From NCBI GenBank assembly GCA_964425225.1, contig CAYRMD010000011.1, positions 1-64,000 on the forward strand: DNA of 64,000 bases, read 5' to 3'. The DNA is from BPJU01 sp964425225. Its GTDB lineage: Bacteria > Planctomycetota > Planctomycetia > Pirellulales > Pirellulaceae. The position numbers were made by a program, and so were the translations under genes. Positions within the stretch are counted from its first letter, which is position 1. Each line of letters starts with the position of its first letter. The notes under the pieces were generated by a model. It was not told the origin of the DNA. It saw nothing but the letters and a program-made list of their open reading frames with translations, and made no database searches. Of the stretch, positions 43,011 to 51,860 are shown one piece after another.

Positions 43011-44147
43011 CTAATGTTGAGGGGCGATGCCATCGAGTCTCGGAATTTCCACCGACTGTATCATTTGTTCCAAAGCTTGATCTACTGTAATACCTTCGAC
43101 TTCCGATTCTGGAGTCAACATGACGCGGTGCCGTAGTGCCGGCAGTGCCAATTCTCGCACGTCATCCGGTACGACATAGTTTCGGCCCTGAAAAGCTGCG
43201 AGAGCACGAGCGCCGTAAAGCAGCGCAATGCCGGCGCGCGGCGAAGCACCCATGAAAAAAGCCGGCCAACGCCGCGTCGTGCGCACCAACTGGTTGATAT
43301 AGTCCACCACGGGCGGTGCCACCCACACATGACGTGCCAGTTCCATCGTTTGCACCAGTTCCGCAGGCGACGTAACTGACTGAAGCTGCTCGTCCAACGC
43401 GGCAAAAATGTCACCCTGGGTCGCATGCCGCCAGAGAATCTCCCGCTCCTGGTCCTGATCTGGATAATCGATTACTAACTTGAACATGAACCGGTCCAAT
43501 TGGGCCTCCGGCAAATGATACGTGCCCTCAGTTTCGACCGGATTCTGCGTGGCCAGTACCAAAAAGGGCTTTTCCAAAGGATGACTCACCCCGTCCACCG
43601 TCACCCGAAACTCTTGCATAATTTCCAGTAAAGCCGCGTGAGTTTTCGCAGGCGATCGATTGATTTCATCAGCCAACAGTAACTGCGTGAACACCGGCCC
43701 AGGTCGAAATCGGAATTCCTGACTCTTCATATCGAATACCGGTGTACCCGTAATATCCGACGGCATGAGGTCCGGCGTGAATTGGATACGCGCAAAGCGG
43801 CATCCTAAGACTTTTCCCAACGTGCGCACCAGGAGAGTCTTGCCCAGACCAGGAACGCTCTCGATCAACACGTGTCCACCCGAAAACAGCGCGACAAGCG
43901 TACCGCGTACCAATTCCTCCTGACCCACAAACACTTTAGCGATCTGGTTGCGAACACGCCGATACAGCTCTGCCACCGCAGTTACTTCGATCGGTGGCGC
44001 GGAACGAACGATCGGAGCCTTCTGAGCGATCACGGGTGTAAGCACCGATCCACAACCCGGGCAACGTACGGTCGTGTCTGCCGCCGAAACATCGAAACGC
44101 AACAGCCGACCACATTCGTTACAAAGGATCTCGTGTTGCACAGACAT
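43011..44147 (-). CDS. MoxR-family AAA+ ATPase with N-terminal zinc ribbon
   Basis: The 378-residue protein begins with a four-cysteine zinc ribbon (C9, C12, C29, C32; CNECG ... CPGCG), an addition to the usual MoxR chain. The AAA+ core has Walker A ESVPGLGKTLLVR, Walker B LLLADEINRSPAKTHAALLEIMQE and sensor ATQNPVETEGTYHLPEAQLDRFMFK, then the lid domain. MoxR ATPases are chaperones that mature or insert metal cofactors into VWA-type proteins. It lies between the DUF4350 and DUF58 genes with short gaps. The zinc ribbon probably mediates a protein contact (inference). Confidence 0.94.
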   Translation of the reverse strand: MSVQHEILCNECGRLLRFDVSAADTTVRCPGCGSVLTPVIAQKAPIVRSAPPIEVTAVAELYRRVRNQIAKVFVGQEELVRGTLVALFSGGHVLIESVPGLGKTLLVRTLGKVLGCRFARIQFTPDLMPSDITGTPVFDMKSQEFRFRPGPVFTQLLLADEINRSPAKTHAALLEIMQEFRVTVDGVSHPLEKPFLVLATQNPVETEGTYHLPEAQLDRFMFKLVIDYPDQDQEREILWRHATQGDIFAALDEQLQSVTSPAELVQTMELARHVWVAPPVVDYINQLVRTTRRWPAFFMGASPRAGIALLYGARALAAFQGRNYVVPDDVRELALPALRHRVMLTPESEVEGITVDQALEQMIQSVEIPRLDGIAPQH

Positions 44148-44173
44148 TTCGCGTAGAAACCTCTCTCATTGTC

Positions 44174-45466
44174 TCATCGTAGGCGTCGAACCGACCGCCG
44201 GAACAAGGCCGTTCTGACCACGGGTTTGCGAAACGACTCTGCATGTTCTTGCAAGACCCGACGGGAATACTCGCGATCGGCGGCACTTGCCAGGAGCTCT
44301 CCGAGCGCCTCGATATGCTGTCCCATACTGGGGGCAAGCACCGCTGTACCGCGCGCTGGCGGGCCGAACATGGGAAACCACGCCGAAAGCAGACTCGCTC
44401 CCCACCACAGGGCATGTGCCAAGATCAGACTCACCGGCCATGTCAAGTACCATGGCAGCTCACGGAGCGCTTCTTGCCCCTCGCTGGGTTCTTCCATCGG
44501 TTCCGTAGACAAGAATACCACGCGCTTGCCTTTCCCCCATTCATCCAATAGCGCGCCGACGAGTTTCCAATGCTCAGGCTCGATCAGCCCATAATTTAGC
44601 AGGAAAGAACCGTTGGCGATCAGCAGAAGCCTGCCCCAACCTGCCCGCCCACTAACAAAGCGTACGACAAACGGACCGTGTTCCGTATCGAGCAAGACCT
44701 GAGCCGTATACCAACCACTACCGTCCGATAAACTACCGTCAGATAAGTCTTCCACCGGCGCCAACGACAACGGCGACGGGGAGTCCAATTCTTGGCCTGC
44801 GTTTCCCGGTGATCCGGAAGATACCAGGGGACGATAGGGAACGATCTTTTCACCCAGCCAAAGGTTGGTTCTCTCGGTCCGCAGGCCATCCACCCAACGC
44901 CGCTCGCCGCTCAGCCGAGTTACCCTCATGATAGCCGGCAACCGCTCGACATCAAACCATGCACTTTGGCATATGCGCGTTTCTAAGCGACGACGCTGAT
45001 GCTCCATCACTTGTCGTGCACGAAAACGCCAATACATTCGAGCATCCTTCACCTCGCCTATGACTCGATCGACATACGCAGCGACCGCCTGATAATCGCG
45101 CCGGACGTATACCCACGTGCCTGCCGGATGGGATCGCAACCAGTCACGAATGTACTCCGCTTGACGATCCGTCAAGCAGCCATAGTCGTCGGGGAACCAC
45201 AGTACGATGTCGGCCTCGTCGAGTCTTTTCGAGAAGCGATGTTCGAAGATCACTTCGTGACCTGCCTGACGGAACGCTTCGACCAACAGTCCTGTACCGT
45301 GTAAGCTAGCCCGTCCTGCGCGTCCAGTACCCGTGGCATACTTTGTCTCGATAACCGGCTTGCTACAGCCTGCTGCTATCAGGGCCACCATACAAGCGAT
45401 CGAAAGCCATGCCGCTGAATCGGCACGCTGCTCCCCAGGCTTAGGAGAATCGTTGGGTTTGCTCAT
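44174..45466 (-). CDS. DUF4350-type membrane protein of the MoxR cluster
   Basis: The 430-residue protein has an N-terminal lipoprotein-like or membrane segment (about 20-40, WLSIACMVALIAAGC). A domain resembling DUF4350 follows (GTGLLVEAFRQAGHEVIFEH, DIVLWFPDDYGCLTDRQAEYIRDWLRS), and a second membrane helix lies near 340-360 (LPWYLTWPVSLILAHALWW). The ending (LAPSMGQHIEALGELLASAADREYSRRVL) matches the 'H..ALG.LL......A' pattern of MoxR-cluster membrane proteins. The start is coupled to the DUF4129 stop through TAATG. The role is unknown, probably in the same MoxR complex. Confidence 0.85.
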   Translation of the reverse strand: MSKPNDSPKPGEQRADSAAWLSIACMVALIAAGCSKPVIETKYATGTGRAGRASLHGTGLLVEAFRQAGHEVIFEHRFSKRLDEADIVLWFPDDYGCLTDRQAEYIRDWLRSHPAGTWVYVRRDYQAVAAYVDRVIGEVKDARMYWRFRARQVMEHQRRRLETRICQSAWFDVERLPAIMRVTRLSGERRWVDGLRTERTNLWLGEKIVPYRPLVSSGSPGNAGQELDSPSPLSLAPVEDLSDGSLSDGSGWYTAQVLLDTEHGPFVVRFVSGRAGWGRLLLIANGSFLLNYGLIEPEHWKLVGALLDEWGKGKRVVFLSTEPMEEPSEGQEALRELPWYLTWPVSLILAHALWWGASLLSAWFPMFGPPARGTAVLAPSMGQHIEALGELLASAADREYSRRVLQEHAESFRKPVVRTALFRRSVRRLR

Positions 45467-46314
45467 TACGTGTTGGCCTCGTTTGGTTCAGCGTGGAACC
45501 AATTCGCTAGTTCGGGAGGTCCACTGCGAAGGCTCTGGAGCTCTGCTCGCAGACAAGCGGCAGCATCTATTGCCTGTTGCACGCCGGTAGCCGAAGCCGT
45601 ACTTTGTCCGAAGTATACCTGTTCGTAAATGTCGGCCACGCTCTGGAACATAGCTTGAACGGATGGCCAAACGTGCAGCTCTTTTCCATAATCGCGGCAC
45701 GTTTTCCCACGGAGAGCTCGAAGCAATCCGTGCTGATGGAGCACTACGATAACGTAGCAATAAAGGTAGATGACCGCTCCGCGCAAGTCACCCGCATCGT
45801 AACATCGACCGGCCGCTTGCCACAGGTCGACCTCTCGAGCCATAGTGCCTTCTGGCAACAGGTTTGCCAGTGCGGCAGTTGCCTCACCGGACTGGAGTCG
45901 CTTACTGGATGAATCGAACGCCGCGGTACTCAATCGCCACACTCCCCACACGACTAGCAGCAGGCCTGCGATTAAAAGCACGATGAGCGTCCTTTCAACG
46001 GTTTGCCGCCAGCGCGCCCAAAACCTGCGCAAGTGCTGCCAAAGCATCGACAGCCTCTTTTGCCCAGGATAAGCCGGCTTTAGTTCCCAAGTGCTTTGCC
46101 GATGACGGAACCATCGCTCGAAATCTCCGTACGCCGGCGGTAATTCTAGCGGCACGACACGTCCGGTAGCTGGATCAACAAAAGGCGGGGAGACTTGGCT
46201 ATACCCAGGCCCTGACATATCTTGCCCGGCGCCAAGCGACGCGTCTCCCCAAAGAATAAAGAGTCCGACAATCACCATCGTCAGGCAACCGAAGGACCGA
46301 AATGCACGGTTCAT
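45466..46314 (-). CDS. DUF4129-type membrane protein
   Basis: From ATG 46314 the 282-residue protein begins with a signal or anchor helix (MNRAFRSFGCLTMVIVGLFIL). A short proline-rich segment (PPAYGDFERWFRHRQS), a central membrane helix (about 117-135, LIVLLIAGLLLVVWGVW) and a helical cytoplasmic domain follow. The latter has TAFD..SKR..GEA and 'DLRGAVIYLYCYVIVVLHQHGLL.....K', the TPR-like pattern of DUF4129. Its ATG overlaps the upstream stop (ATGA, 46311-46314). A longer reading to 46590 would overlap the neighbouring gene and is rejected. It belongs to the MoxR operon. Confidence 0.85.
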   Translation of the reverse strand: MNRAFRSFGCLTMVIVGLFILWGDASLGAGQDMSGPGYSQVSPPFVDPATGRVVPLELPPAYGDFERWFRHRQSTWELKPAYPGQKRLSMLWQHLRRFWARWRQTVERTLIVLLIAGLLLVVWGVWRLSTAAFDSSSKRLQSGEATAALANLLPEGTMAREVDLWQAAGRCYDAGDLRGAVIYLYCYVIVVLHQHGLLRALRGKTCRDYGKELHVWPSVQAMFQSVADIYEQVYFGQSTASATGVQQAIDAAACLRAELQSLRSGPPELANWFHAEPNEANT

Positions 46315-47243
46315 GGGGCTAACTCCCAACGAGCAGCCTCGGCCCGTAGCAAAAGCTCTACTTCCCATCCTTCGTGCCGGATTCGCAGGTCCAAATAGCT
46401 CAAGAACCGATATGCCGTCATAAAGATAGCCACCAGCCAAAACCCGAGTTGAGAGCCGATCAACCAGAGGATTCCACCGCCTGGGATAGCCAATAGCGTG
46501 CCCGGCGACAACACGAATTCTAGCGTGCCGACCGCCATAATAAGCAACACTACGCCCACCAGCCGATCCGTCATGGCCCGAGCGAACCAATCGTCATCGG
46601 CTCTGGCAAGCTGCCTCGACCTTGTACCAATAGACACGACGTCACGCCCGTGCGCTTTAGGGACTGCCCGTTCCAGAACAATCATCTCGATGAGGTAGGG
46701 TCGAGCAGAACGGACGACGAAGCTAATTCCAAAAATCATCCACCCGTACCACCACAGTCCTGGTAAGTCGGCTGGGTCGACCACCAACAGGGTGACGGAG
46801 GCTACTACGGGCAGCACCAGTGACATGCGCCACAGGCCCTGGTAGTAAAGTAAAGTGTTTGAGGTTTCCCACAATTCCCCTAACAGAGAACGGAATGAGG
46901 GCCGTTCCACGAACATGGCTTTTCCTAGAAAAGCCGTCACGCCGACCAGGGCTAGGGGTGCCTCGACATATACGAGCATCCCTACCGAGAAAAAATACCG
47001 CCACCGCAACGACATTAAAGTGCCGTGGTCCAACCAGGAAGTGCCATCCGGCCCGAACCACGTTAGGAACAGCCATATATTGAGCAGCGTGAAACTCGCT
47101 ACAGCCGGCGCGGCCATGGTCCAGAGTCCGAGCCAATAACGGCGGCAGACCAATAACGTCAAATCGAGCAGTTCACTTCTGCTTCGTTCGCGGACGGCGA
47201 CGAACGTACGATCAAGTTGCACGGTTTTTCTCCACTCGACCAC
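46311..47243 (-). CDS. Polytopic membrane protein of the MoxR cluster
   Basis: A 310-residue protein with about six membrane helices, ending in a cytoplasmic tail (FLSYLDLRIRHEGWEVELLLRAEA) seen at the end of many planctomycete membrane proteins of unknown function. No catalytic motif was found. The ATG at 47243 overlaps the SpoIIM-like gene by 32 bases; a GTG at 47222 (QLDRTFVAVRER) is an alternative start with an 11-base overlap. It is the third gene of the operon RDD, SpoIIM, this gene, DUF4129, DUF4350, MoxR, DUF58. Confidence 0.8.
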   Translation of the reverse strand: MVEWRKTVQLDRTFVAVRERSRSELLDLTLLVCRRYWLGLWTMAAPAVASFTLLNIWLFLTWFGPDGTSWLDHGTLMSLRWRYFFSVGMLVYVEAPLALVGVTAFLGKAMFVERPSFRSLLGELWETSNTLLYYQGLWRMSLVLPVVASVTLLVVDPADLPGLWWYGWMIFGISFVVRSARPYLIEMIVLERAVPKAHGRDVVSIGTRSRQLARADDDWFARAMTDRLVGVVLLIMAVGTLEFVLSPGTLLAIPGGGILWLIGSQLGFWLVAIFMTAYRFLSYLDLRIRHEGWEVELLLRAEAARWELAP

Positions 47244-48195
47244 CTAGAAATACAAAGTATGCCATCAGTAAGGTGCTACAGACGACGGCCACGAGAGCTT
47301 TGGTCGAATACGGCAAGAGCCATGGGGAGATCAACGCTTCAATTACGGCTGCTCCACAAAAAAGTACGACGGCCGTACCAATAAGCGGTAGCGCCTCGCG
47401 TCCAGCGACTTGTATGGCAGCGGCGCGGCTTTGCCTTCCGGGCGCCACCCAGCCGATTCCTAAGCGCAACCCAGCAGCCGCAGACAAGATCACTGCCGTC
47501 AATTCCCACGGACCGTGTGCCACGACAAACTCGAAAAACCGTGTTCCGGCTGCGACCTCCGGCCGGCTCATCCACCCAAATACCGCACCGATATACACTG
47601 CGTTGGCGACCAGGATGAACAGCCCGGGAACAAAGAGCAGCCCGCCCGCAAAACAACGGAGCGCAATGCCTACGTTGTTTGCGATGTAGTATCCGACCAT
47701 GGCAAACGATTCGTCCAAACCTCGACCAAACGAGCGCTGTGAGAAACTTTCCTCCAACATCTCCCGCGTTCGGGCATCCACTACGCGTTCGGAGAACTCC
47801 GGCCACGGACTGTGCGGCCCTGCCAAATGAAAAGCTATGAGAAACGGGAGCCAAAACAGCAACGCCGCAACATGCACATGGCGGCTGGCAAAAATCAAAC
47901 GCGGGGCTTGTTCTACCAGGGCATGCCACCCGTACCGCAACCGGAATTTCCGCGTGCGATAAAACAGATTGTGAGCGCGGGCCACCAATTGATGCAGGTA
48001 GTCAACCACGGCTGCGGGAGCATCCCCCTGCTCGGCCAAAGCCAAATCGGCGCAAGCCGATCGATACAAGGCTGCCCACTCGACATACTGGCGGCTCGTC
48101 CAGCGCCGAAGCGACATCCTGTCGGCCTCCGCACAAAGTTGCTCCAGCCGCCGCCAATCTGGATAACGCTCTTGCCAAAACTTCATCGGCTGCAT
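47212..48195 (-). CDS. SpoIIM-family (stage II sporulation protein M-like) membrane protein
   Basis: The 327-residue protein starts with a helical cytoplasmic domain (MKFWQERYPDWRRLEQLCAEAD, then YRSACADLALAEQ) and then has about five membrane helices. The conserved loop 'MLEESFSQRSFG.....SFAMVGYYIANNVGIALRCFAGG' (about 143-185) and the end HGPWELTAVILSAAAGLRLG are typical of the SpoIIM/DUF95 family. In non-sporulating bacteria this gene accompanies RDD and MoxR genes, as here. The RDD gene ends 1 base before its start. Confidence 0.9.
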   Translation of the reverse strand: MQPMKFWQERYPDWRRLEQLCAEADRMSLRRWTSRQYVEWAALYRSACADLALAEQGDAPAAVVDYLHQLVARAHNLFYRTRKFRLRYGWHALVEQAPRLIFASRHVHVAALLFWLPFLIAFHLAGPHSPWPEFSERVVDARTREMLEESFSQRSFGRGLDESFAMVGYYIANNVGIALRCFAGGLLFVPGLFILVANAVYIGAVFGWMSRPEVAAGTRFFEFVVAHGPWELTAVILSAAAGLRLGIGWVAPGRQSRAAAIQVAGREALPLIGTAVVLFCGAAVIEALISPWLLPYSTKALVAVVCSTLLMAYFVFLGGRVEKNRAT

Positions 48196-48196
48196 T

Positions 48197-49012
48197 TCAA
48201 CGCTTCACGCGGACATGTTGCTGCCATCGAGCATACACGGCACACAAAAGGGCATCCGGATCCAACGTCTCCGATAGCGACCAATGCCTCATCAATACCT
48301 TTGCCAAATGACCAGCCATCTCGTGGCGACGCGGTGGCGTTAGTTCGCGCCGCTTCATGATATACGCTGTTAACGCTCGCACCATCGTGTGACTCGGTAC
48401 AAACCCCTCGGGCACCAGGTGCATGTATTGTTCCAACGAGCCGATATGCCGGTCAGGTAAGCTGGGCATGCGTTGGCGCTCCTCGTAGACCACCATTGTG
48501 CCGCTCACCAAGTCTCCTAACCTCTGGAAACGGTGATTGGACAGCATTACCAGAAAACCGACGGTGGCAAGTGGTACGTACAACCAAAACTGGCTGTCGA
48601 GCTGGATCACACCGTATAACGGCAAAAGATCAGCCGCACGCACCAGATTCCGCAATAGCGCCTGACTCCCTTTGATGGTCGTCCCGTCCACGGAAATAAC
48701 TCGCAGGCGAAACATCCACTTGCCGGGGGTTCGCCCTTGCAAATAGATCTCGAACAGCGCACCGCTGAACCACTCTAAGAAAAACCAACCCAGGAAAAAC
48801 ACTGCCATGGACAGCCCTGGGCTTGCCAACCAGCCAAAAACCCCCAAAAGCACCTCTAAGCCCCACACGCAGCCAACTCGTATGAGCAGGTCACACAGGT
48901 AGGCAGCGGCTCGCTGAAACGGACCAGCCAGGCGAAACTGAAAACTGACGTGTTCCGGAGCCAGCACCTCTGCCGTAAGATCCAACGTCTGTCCCGCAAG
49001 ATGTGTCGTCAT
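48197..49012 (-). CDS. RDD family membrane protein, first gene of the MoxR cluster
   Basis: From ATG 49012 (MTTHLAGQTLDLTAEVLAPEHVS) the protein has 271 residues. The RDD domain (about 23-165) has three or more helices with FQRAAAYLCDLLIRVG (the RaxAxxxD entry motif), GALFEIYLQGRTPGKWMFRLRV and GTTIKGSQALLRNLVRAADLLP. The C-terminal 80 residues are soluble and helical. RDD proteins are sometimes linked to transport, but no substrate can be assigned. The gene starts 150 bases from a divergent SDR gene and probably carries the operon promoter. Confidence 0.88.
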   Translation of the reverse strand: MTTHLAGQTLDLTAEVLAPEHVSFQFRLAGPFQRAAAYLCDLLIRVGCVWGLEVLLGVFGWLASPGLSMAVFFLGWFFLEWFSGALFEIYLQGRTPGKWMFRLRVISVDGTTIKGSQALLRNLVRAADLLPLYGVIQLDSQFWLYVPLATVGFLVMLSNHRFQRLGDLVSGTMVVYEERQRMPSLPDRHIGSLEQYMHLVPEGFVPSHTMVRALTAYIMKRRELTPPRRHEMAGHLAKVLMRHWSLSETLDPDALLCAVYARWQQHVRVKR

Positions 49013-49162
49013 AAGACGCGTTCGGCTTCTAGCACTCATCTGCCCCTCGGGGGGCTCACAAACTCCCATGGCCACCAAGTACTCTATTATTGGCAGACCC
49101 ACAGGAACGTGGTATTACTGACCGGACCATACGAGACACGTGTGGCACCGGGAGATGTCCAC

Positions 49163-49897
49163 ATGGGGAAACTCGCAAACAACACTGCTCTTGTTACCGG
49201 GGGCGGTTCGGGCATTGGATTGGCTATTGCCCAGGCCTTGGCTGCCGAAGCGTGCCGTGTCATCATTTGCGGCCGTCGCGAAGCACTGCTCAGGCAAGCA
49301 GCCGAGCGATACCCCAGTGAGCCCCCGCTTTTGTGGAGAGCCGTCGACGTGGCTGACCGCCAGCAGGTAGCAGAACTCTTTCGATGGCTGGAACAGCAAC
49401 GGGCGCTCCCGGATATTCTGGTGAATGCAGCCGGGATCAATGTCCCGAAACGAACCATGGCGGAAATGGAGCCCGATCACTGGGACGCCATCTTAGCGGT
49501 CAATGCCACGGGAGCATACAACTGCATGTACTATGCGCTACCGTACATGCGCCACCGGCGCTCGGGCCTTATCATCAACATCTCTTCAATCGCCGGTAAA
49601 CGAGGTTCTCAGTTGGGAGGCGTTGCCTATAGCGCCTCGAAATTCGCCATGACCGCTCTCGGTATATGTACTGCCAACGAAGAAAACGCCCACGGCGTGC
49701 GCATCACGAACGTCTATCCAGGTGAAGTCGACACCCCCATTCTGGACTATCGCCCTCAGCCGGTCAGCGACGCCCATCGTCAAGCCATCCTGAAACCAGA
49801 AGATGTCGCCCAACTGGTAATGGCTATTGTGTTGCTTCCACCCCGAGCCCATGTGCCAGAGGTGATCATCAAACCGATAGGACAAAGTTACGCCTGA
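49163..49897 (+). CDS. Short-chain dehydrogenase/reductase (SDR)
   Basis: The ATG at 49163, preceded by GGAG at 49151, gives 244 residues, the classical SDR length. The cofactor motif TGGGSGIG is at 12-19, NAAGINVP (NAG motif) follows, the catalytic Ser is in IINISSIAG, and YSASK carries the Tyr and Lys. NADPH preference is suggested by the basic residues after strand 2 (CGRR). The substrate is unknown. A longer reading to 48950 has a non-family N-terminus overlapping the RDD gene and is not used. Confidence 0.93.
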   Translation: MGKLANNTALVTGGGSGIGLAIAQALAAEACRVIICGRREALLRQAAERYPSEPPLLWRAVDVADRQQVAELFRWLEQQRALPDILVNAAGINVPKRTMAEMEPDHWDAILAVNATGAYNCMYYALPYMRHRRSGLIINISSIAGKRGSQLGGVAYSASKFAMTALGICTANEENAHGVRITNVYPGEVDTPILDYRPQPVSDAHRQAILKPEDVAQLVMAIVLLPPRAHVPEVIIKPIGQSYA

Positions 49898-50243
49898 ATG
49901 GTGACCTAAGACCAGTAAAACGAGCGCCCGTATGGCGCGCCGATCACCTGTGCCAGATGCGGATTGCCTGCCATCTTAGATCACGATCATCCCGTGGCAC
50001 GCTCTTGCAGAGTGGTTCCTTTTGTTGCGCAAAGCACCGTCGTGCAAACGACATTCTATCCCGACCCGACATCCGATCGTGCCGGCTCTTTTCTTGTGTT
50101 ATTGGGCTTGTGCAGCTTTGCGCCTCTGCGTTACATGGCAAACGTGGCGCTGACAGAGTGGCAAACGTCAACCTAGGTGAAGAAGTTGCACTTGGCCTCT
50201 TTGCGTTATACAGCAGAGCGCCTTGGTGATGCAGCAAGAAGGA
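49898..50243. repeat. Convergent gap with two tandem-oriented worn C modules
   Basis: CTTTGCGCCTCTGCGTTAC at 50116-50133 and TTGGCCTCTTTGCGTTATA at 50192-50210 are both reverse-orientation module C copies, preceded by TGCAG/TGCA and followed by a GGCGCTGAC / GCGCCTTGG-like block. The gap separates the SDR gene and the convergent CBS/kor operon. No gene or clear terminator was seen. Confidence 0.55.
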
Positions 50244-50762
50244 TTAGACTTCTGCGCCGAGCCGTTCGGTTAGATACCGCAAGATGTCGCGCACCGAAAT
50301 CACACCGACTGGCCGGTGCTGATTATCGACCACCGGCACATGCCGATATCCACCCTGATCCATTCGTTGGACGGCGAAAGCCACCTTGGCTTCCAGATCG
50401 AGCAACTGAGGTTGAGGCGTCATGAAGTCAGAAATGGGCCGATCCTTCCATTGCTCCGGGTCGTCTGGCAATCGAATGAGCACGTCGCGTTCGGTAAAAA
50501 TTCCGACGACGCGCGCTTCCTTGACCACTAACACGCAACCAATCTTGTGGTCAAGCATCATGCGTAATACTGGTAATACGGGCATTTCGGGTTCGACGAC
50601 CACGGGTGCCCGCGGCTGAAGCACCGAAATGCGATCGTGGATCAAGCCTCGTTCGACGTCCGTGGCCGGTTCCGGTAGATAGAACGTGCTTAAGGGTTGG
50701 CCACACGCCTCGCATATATCGTCACCGGGGATATTCTCTGCACCACAAAGCGGGCAGATCAT
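50244..50762 (-). CDS. Zinc-ribbon plus CBS-pair regulatory protein
   Basis: From ATG 50762 the 172-residue protein has an N-terminal zinc ribbon (CPLCGAENIPGDDICEACG, cysteines at 3, 6, 17, 20) and then two CBS motifs (IGCVLVVKEARVVGIFTERDVL and RHVPVVDNQHRPVGVISVRDIL). CBS pairs bind adenosine nucleotides such as AMP/ATP. The ATG overlaps the korB stop (ATGA, 50759-50762), so it is translationally coupled to the 2-oxoacid oxidoreductase. A nucleotide-sensing role on that enzyme is an inference. An upstream in-frame ATG at 50777 would not give the ATGA overlap. Confidence 0.9.
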   Translation of the reverse strand: MICPLCGAENIPGDDICEACGQPLSTFYLPEPATDVERGLIHDRISVLQPRAPVVVEPEMPVLPVLRMMLDHKIGCVLVVKEARVVGIFTERDVLIRLPDDPEQWKDRPISDFMTPQPQLLDLEAKVAFAVQRMDQGGYRHVPVVDNQHRPVGVISVRDILRYLTERLGAEV

Positions 50763-51778
50763 TGTTTTACTGTCCATGTGTCGCCCGATAAAAATAGTTT
50801 ATCCAAATCCCCTTTTCCTTTGGTCACTATTGCCTGCTGGACTTGTTCCTCCATGAGCTCTTCGTAGACGGGCCGTTCGATATCGCGAAAAACGCCGATC
50901 GGTTCGGGAAATTCCGGGTACCGCATGCGGCTCAACAGATACGCCAACGTCGGCTCCGGCGCTTTTTCGTCATGAAACAAAAGATCGTCTTCGGTGATGC
51001 CCTTGCCGAGCGTAACGACCTCCGGATGTGTGCCGTTCAGTCGGATACCTTTATCTCGATTCTTGCCGAAGATCATAGGCTTACCGTGTTCAAGCTCCAA
51101 TACGGTATCGGCTTTCGTTTCGCGATCGGTGGCATAATCCCACGCACCATCGTTGAATACATTGCAGTTTTGATAGACTTCAACGAACGACGTACCCTTG
51201 TGTTGAGCCGCTCGGCGCAACACCTCACCGAGATGTTTAATATGGACATCGATCGATCGAGCCACGAACGTTGCCTCACAGCCGATCGCCACAGACAGAG
51301 GATTAAGCGGGTTGTCGATCGCCCCCATGGGAGTGCTCTTGGTTATTTTTCCAAACTCCGACGTGGGAGAATATTGCCCCTTGGTTAGCCCGTAAATGCG
51401 ATTATTGAACAGCACAATGTTGATGTCGACGTTTCGGCGAATGGCGTGCAACAGATGATTTCCTCCGATGCTCAGTGCATCGCCGTCCCCGGTGATCACC
51501 CATACGTGCAAGTCAGGCCGGACGCATTTTAGCCCCGTAGCAATGGCCGGAGCTCGCCCATGAATTCCGTGAATGCCGTACGTATTAACGTAGTAAGGAA
51601 AACGGCTCGAGCACCCGATCCCCGAAATGAACACCATTTTCTCCCGAGGAATACCCAAAAGGGGCAAAACTTTTTTCATTTGGGCCAGAATCGAATAATC
51701 GCCACAACCTGGGCACCAGCGCACGTCCTGGTCACTGGCGAAATCATTGGGTGTTAGAACCGGAAGTGTAGCGCTCAT
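50759..51778 (-). CDS. korB: 2-oxoacid:ferredoxin oxidoreductase beta subunit (KorB-like)
   Basis: The ATG at 51778 (MSATLPVLTPNDFASDQD) gives 339 residues. It is the TPP-binding subunit that oxidatively decarboxylates 2-oxoglutarate (or another 2-oxoacid) with ferredoxin. WCPGCGDYSILAQM near 22-35 supplies the iron-sulfur/TPP region, and the TPP/Mg motif is ITGDGDALSIGGNHLLHA with NNRIYGLTKGQ. The reading from 51991 has a non-family N-terminus overlapping korA and is rejected. It is followed by a coupled CBS gene and preceded by korA, with an 82-base gap. Confidence 0.92.
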   Translation of the reverse strand: MSATLPVLTPNDFASDQDVRWCPGCGDYSILAQMKKVLPLLGIPREKMVFISGIGCSSRFPYYVNTYGIHGIHGRAPAIATGLKCVRPDLHVWVITGDGDALSIGGNHLLHAIRRNVDINIVLFNNRIYGLTKGQYSPTSEFGKITKSTPMGAIDNPLNPLSVAIGCEATFVARSIDVHIKHLGEVLRRAAQHKGTSFVEVYQNCNVFNDGAWDYATDRETKADTVLELEHGKPMIFGKNRDKGIRLNGTHPEVVTLGKGITEDDLLFHDEKAPEPTLAYLLSRMRYPEFPEPIGVFRDIERPVYEELMEEQVQQAIVTKGKGDLDKLFLSGDTWTVKQ

Positions 51779-51860
51779 GTTGCTTCTTTCCAAGTAATAG
51801 CTATGCACTTTCTTTCGGCGACTCAGCCTGGCCGGTATGTTTACCCGAGCAGGCACCGAC

